A DNA stretch of 64,000 bases, taken from JALZVT01 sp964634815. GTDB lineage: Bacteria; Pseudomonadota; Gammaproteobacteria; Pseudomonadales; Azotimanducaceae. The stretch covers positions 138,069 to 202,068 of the forward strand of contig CAZWMD010000002.1 in NCBI GenBank assembly GCA_964634815.1, given 5' to 3'. The translations under genes were made by a program, and so were the position numbers. Of the stretch, positions 51,538 to 59,843 are shown piece by piece (within the stretch, counting starts at the first letter, position 1; every line of letters begins with the position of its first letter). The notes beneath the pieces are model-generated. The model had not been told where the DNA came from. It was given only the letters and a program-made list of their open reading frames with translations, and did not search any database.

Positions 51538-52368
51538 ATGAGTAACCAGGAACAGATTGACTACTGGAATGGCAAAGCCGGCAACACCTGGGTGGATGCT
51601 CAGGAACGTATGGACAGGATGCTCGCGCCGCTCACATCTCCCCTACTCGAGCATGCGAGCGTAAAGCCAGGCGACAGAGTGATCGATATTGGCTGTGGTT
51701 GCGGTGATACCAGCCTGCAACTTGCCGCACAAGGCGCCCAGGTGCTGGGCCTGGACATCTCGGAAATCATGTTGGCCAGAGCCAGAGACCGCGCACAGCT
51801 GACTGAGCAAGCGAATACCGAATTCATCGTCGGCGATGCCGCCGTGAAACCATTGGCTGCAGATCACGACCTCATCTTCAGTCGCTTCGGTGTGATGTTC
51901 TTTTCTGATCCAACAGCAGCCTTCAAAAATTTGCATAGAGGGCTAAAGCCAGACGGCAGGTTGTGCTTTCTGTGCTGGCAACCACCTCGAGACAACCCCT
52001 GGATGTCCACAGCAGGCGCAGCAATCAATCGTTTCTTGCCCGAACCCACCGAGAAACCTGATCCGCGAGCGCCGGGTCCCTTCGCCTTTGCAGATACGGA
52101 ATACGTCCGTCGCATATTAGGGGCAGCAGGTTTTAAAAATGTTTCAATAAAATCAGAGACCGCCATTCTGCACATCGCTGACACTCTCGAAGCGGCCATT
52201 GATTCACAAAAAAGCATCGGTCCCCTTGCTCGTGCACTAGCCGAGCTCGATGGTGACGCGCAAAAGGAAGCACTGGCTGCCGCTACCGAGGCACTAAGAG
52301 ACAAAATGACACCTGCGGGGCTGGATCTCGGGGCGTCCTGTTGGTTAGTCCAGGCTACCGCCAGTTAA
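51538..52368 (+). CDS. Class I SAM-dependent methyltransferase
   Basis: A 276-residue Rossmann-fold methyltransferase with N-terminal helices (IDYWNGKAGNTWVDAQERMD). Motif I is VIDIGCGCGDTSLQLA, motif II VLGLDISEIML, and motif IV FSRFGVMFFSDPTAAFKN. The methyl acceptor is unknown; the size fits the UbiE/quinone-type and small-molecule methyltransferases. It sits between a VOC protein (3 bases) and a TauD-type dioxygenase (about 33 bases). Confidence 0.88.
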   Translation: MSNQEQIDYWNGKAGNTWVDAQERMDRMLAPLTSPLLEHASVKPGDRVIDIGCGCGDTSLQLAAQGAQVLGLDISEIMLARARDRAQLTEQANTEFIVGDAAVKPLAADHDLIFSRFGVMFFSDPTAAFKNLHRGLKPDGRLCFLCWQPPRDNPWMSTAGAAINRFLPEPTEKPDPRAPGPFAFADTEYVRRILGAAGFKNVSIKSETAILHIADTLEAAIDSQKSIGPLARALAELDGDAQKEALAAATEALRDKMTPAGLDLGASCWLVQATAS

Positions 52369-52401
52369 CCGGGCAGATAAAGACAAAATCAGGAGGAGAC
52401 C

Positions 52402-53331
52402 ATGAGCGAAGCACAGAACATGAATTCGGTCCCGGAACACTGGGAAGTTACCCGATTGACAGCCGCACTTGGTGCCGAGGTGCGGGGGCTGGCTATTACT
52501 GACTGCAACCCAGCGGAAATCCAGGCTATTTGGGATCTACTGCATACACATCAGGTGTTGTTTTTCCCGGAGCAACGCCCAACCGTAGAACAGCATGTTG
52601 CCTTCGGAAGACACTTTGGTGAACTCGAAGGGCACCCAAACTTAAAGAATGCGTTTATCGATCACCCGGAGGTTTTTGAACTGGCCGCAACTCAGGGTGG
52701 TATCGCTGACGAATGGCATACCGACATCACCTTCCAGTCGAGCCCCGCCATCATGTCGGTGCTACATATGGTGCAGTGCCCCGATGCCGGCGGTGACACC
52801 ATGTGGGCAAACATGCACCGCGCCTACGAAGAACTCTCGCAACCTATGAAAGACCTTTGCGAAGGTTTAACCGCGCTGCACGATGCTCTACCACATAATC
52901 GACCAGACAAAATGGCGGTTCATCCCGTGGTCAGGGTGCACCCGGTTACCGGTGAAAAAGCGCTTTACGTCAATGAACATTTCACCCGACGTATTGTTGA
53001 AATGAACGCCGGCGAATCAGAAATGCTGCTTAACTACCTCACGCGCTGGGTATCAAATCCACGCTTCACTGTGCGCTATAACTGGACACCAGGCACAATT
53101 GCCATGTGGGATAACCGCTGCACTCAGCATTTTGTGATCAATGATTTTTTAGGCGAACGCATTATTCAGCGTGTAACCATCATGGGCGACAAGGTTGAGG
53201 CAGCCACCCCTCCCCGCTATGAACCGCATAGTCGACCCGGCCCGCTTTCTGCAATGAGTCGTTTTGACCGCCAGCTTCATCAGTTTCTCAATCAGGGAAA
53301 ATCACCCGGTAGCCAGATGGAAAGCGAATAG
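52402..53331 (+). CDS. TauD/TfdA-family 2OG/Fe(II) dioxygenase
   Basis: A 309-residue TauD-fold dioxygenase. Iron ligands are H106 and D108 (DEWHTDITF) and a histidine near RCTQHFVIND, with the 2OG arginine in IIQRVTIMGD. Substrate-side motifs are DAGGDTMWANMHRAYE and LTALHDALP. It shares about a third of its residues with the TauD-type protein at 46840 by eye, so it is a paralogue but not a recent duplicate. A GGAGG ribosome site (AGGAGGAG) precedes the ATG. It closes the four-gene plus-strand cluster. Confidence 0.88.
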   Translation: MSEAQNMNSVPEHWEVTRLTAALGAEVRGLAITDCNPAEIQAIWDLLHTHQVLFFPEQRPTVEQHVAFGRHFGELEGHPNLKNAFIDHPEVFELAATQGGIADEWHTDITFQSSPAIMSVLHMVQCPDAGGDTMWANMHRAYEELSQPMKDLCEGLTALHDALPHNRPDKMAVHPVVRVHPVTGEKALYVNEHFTRRIVEMNAGESEMLLNYLTRWVSNPRFTVRYNWTPGTIAMWDNRCTQHFVINDFLGERIIQRVTIMGDKVEAATPPRYEPHSRPGPLSAMSRFDRQLHQFLNQGKSPGSQMESE

Positions 53332-53521
53332 GGTCACAGCCCACATGGGCCTGGCTCTAGGCCAAAGTGAGACCCACTCGACGTTAATGAAACCAAATTT
53401 ATACCAGCCCTAAGTTAGCTGGTGTATCGCACAGTCTTGGATCAAGTTTTTAGTTTAGATCGTCATGCAGCGTGGGAGAGCGCGCTGCAACCCAGTTTTG
53501 GACCTAGGGGACAATCTAGCA

Positions 53522-55354
53522 ATGAATACGACTGTGCGACGCAGTGCTTTGTGTGCGCTCGTCCGTGGCCGCCACACGCGGTTTAACGAACGATCCGGCA
53601 TACTTCTTAAGGATCAGGGAACCTTTTCGCAACGCCGGAGCAATCGGCTTGGATACAAATTTGGCGCGTTTGCGGTTTACGCCACAATTTTGTTTGCCTC
53701 ACCCGATTCGCTGGCAAGCAAATCCAAACAATCAGCTCCCAAGCTATCGCCTTCAATAACTGAAGCACCAATAGCTCGCTCCGAGAGCGCGACCCAGGCT
53801 GATAAAGCGATAGAGGCCACTGATGTCATTGATGAACTCTACGCCGTTGGCAAGAAAGAGGTTTTCTGGTCAGCCTATGGTGCGCCACGAGAACTGGCCT
53901 ACGAAGCGCTCGAAGTACTCCAGCGCGCTCCAGAGCACGGCCTCAGCCCAGACCGGTACGCAACGGATGAACTCTACGAATTAATCCAAACTGCACAAAC
54001 CGATATTCAACTAAAACAATTTGATCGACTACTTACTGCAGCCATCTGGACTTACAGTGAAGATCTACGTATTGGTGCGGCCCACGAAAAAGTCTCTCGC
54101 AAAAAGCGAGCGAACAAACTCCTCGTGCCCGTTGGACAAGACTTCGACAAAGCTGCAGTGAAAGCACTGGCTGGGGCTATCGTCGATGATAACCTGCGCC
54201 CTTTCCTTGAGTCCCTACCGCCTAAATTTGCCAGCTACAAAGAACTTCAAGGGGTTCTCGATACCTACACCGACTATGATCTGCTTGGCGGTTGGGAAAA
54301 ACTGCCTGAAGACATGCATCTGAAACCGGGGGATGAGCATCCTGCGGTTAACAATTTGCGCTACCGACTGATTATGACCGATGGCCTGGCAGAAGAAGCG
54401 GTTGGCTCCTATGTATACGATAGTCAGGTACAGCAAGCGATTCAGAGATTCCAGCAGCGTCATGGCCTCGCCGTCGACGGAGAAATCGGACCAGCCACAC
54501 TGAAGACACTGAACATTTCGAGCGCAGAAAAGGTTCGTCGCATAGGTCTCAATCTCGCTCGTCTTAGACAACTACCTAAAGAGCTTCCCAAAGATCATAT
54601 TGCAGTCAATATTCCCGAGTTCAAACTACGGCTGATTCGGGATACCGAACAAGCTCTTGAAATGGGCGTAGTGGTGGGTAGCCGTCGAACACCTACACCT
54701 GCAATGCAGGACAAGATGCGGCATCTTGTTTTCAATCCATACTGGTATCCACCTCATAACATTACCGTTCGCGAAATTCTGCCAAAGCTCAGGCGCGACC
54801 CAGAATATCTGCAACGTTCGGGTTTTGAATTACTGCGCGGCAAGACGGTTGTTGACGGCAACAAAATCAACTGGAAAGAAGTTTCGGCTCGTCGATTTCC
54901 TTTCCGGGTCAGGCAAGTCCCTGGCGAGAAAAACGCCCTTGGTGCGGTGAAATTCATATTCCCGAACAAACAGGCAATCTATCTACACGACACACCACAG
55001 CAAAAGCTGTTCGGCGAGCGAGTCCGAGCATTTAGCCACGGTTGTGTCCGATTAGAAAAACCAAAAGTTCTCGCCAGCGCTCTGATGAATTGGGACAGGG
55101 GTTGGTCCGAAGATGATGTACTGGCAGACATCACGGCTGAAAAACGAAAGTTGAGAAAGTTCAAAGAGCGTATGGCTATCTATCTGCTGTATCAAACGGC
55201 AAGCATAGTTGACGGAGTGATCAATTTTCATCCGGACATCTACGGTCATGATCGATCCGTCGCAAAGATTCCGGAAGCTGCGCCTTTAGTAGCTAAGGTT
55301 CTTGTGAGTCCTGATGGTCCTGAACAAACTAATCAACGAGTAGCAACGCTTTAG
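53522..55354 (+). CDS. L,D-transpeptidase (YcbB/LdtD-like) with peptidoglycan-binding domain
   Basis: A roughly 610-residue cell-wall enzyme. ATG 53522 is preferred because of the TAGGGGAC site before it; an in-frame ATG at 53465 would add 19 residues. A transmembrane or signal segment (FGAFAVYATILFASPDSLA) comes first, then the scaffold domain of YcbB-type enzymes, a peptidoglycan-binding domain (YDSQVQQAIQRFQQRHGLAV, VDGEIGPATL) and the YkuD catalytic domain. Its histidine and nucleophilic cysteine are in FSHGCVRLEKP (cysteine at 55043). It forms 3-3 crosslinks between meso-DAP residues in the periplasm. Its last four bases overlap the convergent propeller gene. Confidence 0.9.
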   Translation: MNTTVRRSALCALVRGRHTRFNERSGILLKDQGTFSQRRSNRLGYKFGAFAVYATILFASPDSLASKSKQSAPKLSPSITEAPIARSESATQADKAIEATDVIDELYAVGKKEVFWSAYGAPRELAYEALEVLQRAPEHGLSPDRYATDELYELIQTAQTDIQLKQFDRLLTAAIWTYSEDLRIGAAHEKVSRKKRANKLLVPVGQDFDKAAVKALAGAIVDDNLRPFLESLPPKFASYKELQGVLDTYTDYDLLGGWEKLPEDMHLKPGDEHPAVNNLRYRLIMTDGLAEEAVGSYVYDSQVQQAIQRFQQRHGLAVDGEIGPATLKTLNISSAEKVRRIGLNLARLRQLPKELPKDHIAVNIPEFKLRLIRDTEQALEMGVVVGSRRTPTPAMQDKMRHLVFNPYWYPPHNITVREILPKLRRDPEYLQRSGFELLRGKTVVDGNKINWKEVSARRFPFRVRQVPGEKNALGAVKFIFPNKQAIYLHDTPQQKLFGERVRAFSHGCVRLEKPKVLASALMNWDRGWSEDDVLADITAEKRKLRKFKERMAIYLLYQTASIVDGVINFHPDIYGHDRSVAKIPEAAPLVAKVLVSPDGPEQTNQRVATL

Positions 55355-57657
55355 AAGTCCAGGGTTCGGACTGCAACACTGGTCTGACCCCGCACGGTAC
55401 CGTTTGGCTCACGAAACACAACGCGGATTCGATTGTTAGCCGCGTTCGACGCCACGGAGCCAGAGGCTGATGCAAATACACTGAAAGATGGTGTGGCTCC
55501 GGTATTCACGTTCAGGCTGACAGGATCGGATGTGGGCAGCGCAGGATTGATACATTGGCCGGTTGCATTAGTCTGGCAGAGCGTGATGTTTATCGGCAAA
55601 GAAACCCCTGCGGTATCTGCCTCGACTTGCAGAGCAACCGAGCTTCCGACGTTAATACTTGCTACTGAAAACGCGCTGGCTGCCCCTGAGGCAGGCAAAT
55701 CAACAATACCGTTCTGATTGGGCGTTGCCGCCAGCGCCACAACATCGGCAACAGGTCCGGACGAGCCAGACAACAGCAGAGTATTTACGCCTTCAATTGT
55801 TGGAACCTGATCGCTGTTATCGCAGGCAAATCGAAATCGAACACTTGTTGGTGGAAATTCGGCCAGTATATCTGCTGATATCACCCAGGTTTGCAGAGCT
55901 CCCGGAGCAATATCTACCGGAGTATTGGCAATCCCCTCAACGGCATTGGTTTGGGCATTGGTTGGCTGATAGCTAAACCCAATAGGCACATCAGAAATCG
56001 GTAGAATTCGACAGGCCCTCCCCGTCACGTTGCCGCCATTAATCATGGCCACAAAGGACGTCACGGTAGAGTTCACCTGTCCGGAGCGGCTCGTCGGTAG
56101 TGCAGAAGCTGATAAAGCGGTACGGTCGTCAAGCCAACGATAACCGGCCACCTCTCCCCCGCCAGGAAACACTGAGCGACCAGAACCGGAAACGTCCGGC
56201 AAGGCAACCAACAGCGCGGCACCCAGATCAGGAGGATCAGTGCCAGGGTTAAAGGCCTGTGCGTCTGCCGGGATGGCGAGCAGACTGGAATCTTCACTGA
56301 ATCGGAATGGGTCTCGGCGCGTCAGATTTGTCAAACTGGACAACTCGATAGTATGTCCCAAAGCATCAAGATCGAAGGGTTGAAAGTTGCGTTGCGGATT
56401 GTCCGGGTCAAGCACCAACAGGTTTTGTGCCGGGTTGCCGTCAATCAGCGCTACCCACGCTTGATCTCTACTGGCCACCATGTGGCTCACACCAGGGCGT
56501 GAGGCCGAAGAGGAAACCGGATTGAGTTGCAGCCCCTGAGACAACAACACAGACGTTGCACTACCGTCGCCAGGAACACTGTATAGCTCAACCAAATCAG
56601 GTCGGGATTGTGCAGAGTTATAGAGCACTCGGTTACCCAACAGCAGCACATCCTCAAGCGCAGTAAACCCGGCGCCGGTCACCGGATCTGGGTTCAACCG
56701 AGTAGCAATCCCAGGCTCATCCAGTTGCGCAACAAACGTATCTCCCGGCAGAGTGGAGTTACCGGCGATAGATCGATAGAAAACCTGCCGGCTATTAGGA
56801 TCAACTTCAAATTCAAACACTTGCTCATTGGGCACTGTGCCGGGATTGATCTGCAGCGGTGCACTAATACTGCGTCGGTCCGAATCCACATTCACCATCC
56901 GCAATGGTTCTGGCTGACCTGGCACCGTTTGCCTGCCGCGCCAGAGAAACCGCCTGGAGTCTGTACTGAACTGAAATTCGTTCGGCTGATAGTTCTCGGT
57001 TGGTGCTGGCAGATCGATTGGCTGAGCGTTAGGCGTCACACTCTGTGGAGTCCGCCCGAGAAATGACATCCACACCTGAGGTTGGGCACCAATACGATCA
57101 AGCCGATAAGCGAGCACCTGTCCATCCGGGCTCATTTCCATATCGCCGATCGTAGCGCCAGCAGGAAACGTATCAAAAACCAGGGCTGCCACACCGGGCG
57201 CATCGACCGACACAACAAACAGTCGATCGGTACCGTTAGAAAAATCTCGCAGCGCATAAGCTACGTTTGAGGACCCTTTAACCGCAGTGAAGATGAGCGG
57301 CGCTTCAACACCTGGATCACGGATACCGTTTAGCAGCGTGGAGGTGCCGGGAGAATTCAGATCCACCACAAAAAGATCATCAAAAATCGCTGCGTCACCA
57401 GTAAAGGCGCCGTAAACAAGATGTCGGCCACCATTAGCCAAGAATATTCGATCCACTGTCGCGCCTGCAGGCAACGGCGGGTTGAGGGTGATGGGACTAG
57501 TCGCAACAACGGTGTTACCCGAACGATTAACGGAAATCTGTTGGGCTATGAAATTGCCATCCCCATCAACATCCGTTCTTGCAACAAGTCGTTCTGCCTG
57601 AGCATCAGGGAAGCTAACCAGCACAAGCAACCAAAGACGGCGAAACCAATACGTCAT
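55351..57657 (-). CDS. Secreted beta-propeller (TolB/WD40-like) protein with a four-cysteine C-terminal domain
   Basis: A 768-residue protein with a signal peptide (LWLLVLVSFPDAQA). Residues of about 30-500 form repeated blades with the TolB/PD40 pattern of small strands (GGRHLVYGAF, DLFVVDLNS, VAYALRDF, MEMSPDGQVLAYR, STDSRRFLWRG). From residue 517 to the end (coded 55354-56109) is a separate beta-rich domain with four conserved cysteines (RACRILP, FACDNS, LCQTN, GQCINP). It is closely similar to the last domain of the CAP-domain protein at 7439-10120. It starts two bases after the stop of a MaoC-type gene in the same operon. Function unknown; likely extracellular or surface. Confidence 0.8.
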   Translation of the reverse strand: MTYWFRRLWLLVLVSFPDAQAERLVARTDVDGDGNFIAQQISVNRSGNTVVATSPITLNPPLPAGATVDRIFLANGGRHLVYGAFTGDAAIFDDLFVVDLNSPGTSTLLNGIRDPGVEAPLIFTAVKGSSNVAYALRDFSNGTDRLFVVSVDAPGVAALVFDTFPAGATIGDMEMSPDGQVLAYRLDRIGAQPQVWMSFLGRTPQSVTPNAQPIDLPAPTENYQPNEFQFSTDSRRFLWRGRQTVPGQPEPLRMVNVDSDRRSISAPLQINPGTVPNEQVFEFEVDPNSRQVFYRSIAGNSTLPGDTFVAQLDEPGIATRLNPDPVTGAGFTALEDVLLLGNRVLYNSAQSRPDLVELYSVPGDGSATSVLLSQGLQLNPVSSSASRPGVSHMVASRDQAWVALIDGNPAQNLLVLDPDNPQRNFQPFDLDALGHTIELSSLTNLTRRDPFRFSEDSSLLAIPADAQAFNPGTDPPDLGAALLVALPDVSGSGRSVFPGGGEVAGYRWLDDRTALSASALPTSRSGQVNSTVTSFVAMINGGNVTGRACRILPISDVPIGFSYQPTNAQTNAVEGIANTPVDIAPGALQTWVISADILAEFPPTSVRFRFACDNSDQVPTIEGVNTLLLSGSSGPVADVVALAATPNQNGIVDLPASGAASAFSVASINVGSSVALQVEADTAGVSLPINITLCQTNATGQCINPALPTSDPVSLNVNTGATPSFSVFASASGSVASNAANNRIRVVFREPNGTVRGQTSVAVRTLDF

Positions 57658-57659
57658 AA

Positions 57660-58085
57660 CTAGATCGGTAAACCGACCGATGCAGTGCCCAGCACCCGGG
57701 TTTCCTGAGCTTCATTAACCAGCGTGAGATCCACCTCAACCAGTCCTGTCTCTTCGTCTATGTCAGTTACCACGCCGCTAATGTTGTGTAGCACATCGAC
57801 AATTACGGGCGCCCTGAAGATAGTGTCTACATTCTTGATCGTAGCAACCGGCGCCCAACGATGGATCATCGCTGCCAAGAATCCCTGACTCATAATTCCA
57901 GGCACTAAAGCGCCAGGAAAACCCTCGTTCTTCGCATGCTCATGATCAGTGAATCGAGGAGAGTTCCAACCACTGGCTTCGCCGAAGCGCTGGACGTTGG
58001 TAAGGGAGGTATCAGGCTGAAACACCGGTAGCGTCTCGCCAAATTCAACATCCGAAATTTTCTCAATGATACGTTGTGGTGCCAT
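57660..58085 (-). CDS. MaoC-like hot-dog protein (hydratase-type half)
   Basis: A 141-residue single hot-dog-fold protein. Around residues 34-50 the R-hydratase motif is altered: FGEASGWNSPRFTDHEHAK has W40 in the place of the catalytic Asp and F45 in the place of the catalytic His of PhaJ-type enzymes. The rest (GALVPGIMSQGFLAAM and the IFRAPVIVDV strand) fits MaoC. It follows the FAS1-like half after about 60 bases and precedes the propeller gene by two. The two hot-dog proteins may form a heterodimer that binds an acyl-CoA, with doubtful classic hydration. Confidence 0.75.
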   Translation of the reverse strand: MAPQRIIEKISDVEFGETLPVFQPDTSLTNVQRFGEASGWNSPRFTDHEHAKNEGFPGALVPGIMSQGFLAAMIHRWAPVATIKNVDTIFRAPVIVDVLHNISGVVTDIDEETGLVEVDLTLVNEAQETRVLGTASVGLPI

Positions 58086-58148
58086 CGCAGGATCTCACTC
58101 GCCATCTGCTACTTGTGGGTTCAAACCAAAAATTGAAATATTCGGTAT

Positions 58149-58595
58149 TCAGGGCTTCTCGCGAATAACTACCGACGTGTCCGCGCTGGCAAGCAAGCAA
58201 CCCTCAGGATCAAAAACGTCCATTCGAATTACAAAAAAAACCATACGGCCTGATCGCCCGGTCTTGGTATAGATATCTTGCATATGGCTCTTCCCGGTGA
58301 GTTGCACATCTGGGCGAATTGGGGCAATTGGTGTTACTGCCTTGCCGGCATCCATACCCAAACCGGCAACCTTGGGAAAGCCTGTGGGCATTCTCTGTCC
58401 TGGTTGCAAACTGGTTGCGATGGTTGGCGGCGCCTGAAAATCACTGTGCTCCGGGTCGATAAACTGCGCTGCGCTTTCACCGCAGGCAACGGCATAGTCA
58501 GCAAGCTGAGCCGAAGTAAAACTGAAAACCTTTTCATCAAAGACTTTGTGCAGAAATTCTTCTTTGAGCGCATCTACGTCAAGGGGTGTGCTCAT
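58149..58595 (-). CDS. FAS1-like/MaoC N-terminal-type hot-dog protein
   Basis: A 148-residue hot-dog protein like the N-terminal half of double-domain MaoC and the HadA-type subunits (LADYAVACGESAAQFIDPEH, then QAPPTIATSL). In the catalytic motif the aspartate is E40 and the histidine is F45, as is usual for the non-catalytic half. It overlaps the upstream PHP gene by four bases and precedes the other MaoC-type gene, so together they probably form one acyl-CoA-binding heterodimer. Confidence 0.75.
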   Translation of the reverse strand: MSTPLDVDALKEEFLHKVFDEKVFSFTSAQLADYAVACGESAAQFIDPEHSDFQAPPTIATSLQPGQRMPTGFPKVAGLGMDAGKAVTPIAPIRPDVQLTGKSHMQDIYTKTGRSGRMVFFVIRMDVFDPEGCLLASADTSVVIREKP

Positions 58596-59230
58596 GCGGC
58601 CTCATCTTTCAAACTGAGTGCTTCGAATGCTCCGGACTTAAGCGCTGCAACCAGTTCTTGTTCGTTATCAATCGACACATCAAAGCGTGTCGCACAACGT
58701 CCAATATGACTCACGATATGCGCATCACTGCCACCTATACCGCGATAGTTAAGCTGGCTGGCCATAGTCTGCGCGATTTCATCTTCGTTGCCACGGCTAC
58801 CACCATTAAACGTCTCAACAATTGATACACCTTCGGGAACGCCAAACTCATCGATATGGGCTGACATTCCAACCCGCACACGTCCAGGGTGGCAGGGCAC
58901 CGCGACGGCGCCATGCTTTTCTGCTCCAGCAATCACATCAGCAAGATTCAAATTAATATTGGTGAAATCAAATTCCTGGGTTAGCTCTGGTGTTACCCCA
59001 AACACGAGCACGTGCCCGTATTCAGTTTCAACCTCAGCACCTTTGAGTATGGTGATACCAAACTTCTGTGCGAGGGCTGAATAATCGGATTCAAAATCGA
59101 ATTGCCGATGCTCTGTAAGAACAAACCCGTCTATCGGTATGTTGCGGGTTGCTATCCACTGACAGTAGTTGGCAACCTTGGCGCGGCCGTCGTCAGACTT
59201 TATGGAATGTGCGTGTAGATCAAGAATCAC
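58592..59230 (-). CDS. PHP-domain metal-dependent phosphoesterase-like protein
   Basis: A 212-residue PHP protein. It has the N-terminal metal motif DLHAHSIKSDDGRA, then GFVLTEHRQFDF, ILKGAEVETEYGHVLVFG, VPCHPGRV and the C-terminal GGSDAHIVSHIG. These are the usual histidine/aspartate ligands of a trinuclear metal site (compare PolC/HisK PHP). The natural substrate is unknown. Its stop overlaps the next gene, a hot-dog protein, by four bases. It is the first gene of the minus-strand operon that also carries the propeller protein. Confidence 0.85.
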   Translation of the reverse strand: MILDLHAHSIKSDDGRAKVANYCQWIATRNIPIDGFVLTEHRQFDFESDYSALAQKFGITILKGAEVETEYGHVLVFGVTPELTQEFDFTNINLNLADVIAGAEKHGAVAVPCHPGRVRVGMSAHIDEFGVPEGVSIVETFNGGSRGNEDEIAQTMASQLNYRGIGGSDAHIVSHIGRCATRFDVSIDNEQELVAALKSGAFEALSLKDEAA

Positions 59231-59353
59231 GCGCTTCTCCTGTCACTCTGGCAAAACACCAAGTTTAACCCCCGGGGATGGCTGCCGCGAGTGAGATACA
59301 CTCCTTGTTTGTAAGTACCGATATAAACAAAGCCCCCAACCAAACCCAGGCCC

Positions 59354-59731
59354 GTGATTGTGTCAACAGACCTTCCAACTACGACATCCGAAACTGGAAC
59401 CAAAGAGACAGACAAAATAACCGTCGAATTTGTCGAACCAAATAAACAAGTACGTCTGGTTTCCGCAATTATTGGTCAAAGTCTGCTGGATGCCGCGCTT
59501 GATGCCGGTGTGACAGGCCTCGATGGTCAGTGTGGAGGAGCGATCAACTGCGCTACCTGCCTGTGTGATATATCCGCGGAGCAGCACATTAAGCTACCAC
59601 CTGCCCATGCAGACGAGCTCGAGCTGTTGAAATGGGTCGATGAAGCATCAACAAAAAGTCGGCTTAGTTGTCAGTTAATCGCTGCTGAGGATCTGGCGGG
59701 ACTTGTTTTAAGGGTCGTCCCAACGCGTTAA
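59354..59731 (+). CDS. [2Fe-2S] ferredoxin
   Basis: A 125-residue beta-grasp ferredoxin with C60-x5-C66-x2-C69 (DGQCGGAINCATC) and a distal C106 (RLSCQLIA). This is the spacing of adrenodoxin/putidaredoxin-type [2Fe-2S] proteins that pass electrons to monooxygenases and P450s. The start is a GTG at 59354 or 59360; an unusual Thr-rich stretch (STDLPTTTSETGTKETDK) precedes the domain. The gene is divergent from the PHP operon. No reductase or P450 gene is adjacent, so the partner is unknown; the desaturase and CCD-type enzymes in the window are potential users. Confidence 0.85.
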   Translation: MIVSTDLPTTTSETGTKETDKITVEFVEPNKQVRLVSAIIGQSLLDAALDAGVTGLDGQCGGAINCATCLCDISAEQHIKLPPAHADELELLKWVDEASTKSRLSCQLIAAEDLAGLVLRVVPTR

Positions 59732-59843
59732 CTACATCTCCATTACAACTCGGGGAGTTGGTTCCAGGCTCCAAGCCAACAATAGATCAACCTGCGCTAA
59801 CGACTGGAAAGTCGATAGCGCAGATTTAGCCCAGATCAAAAAG

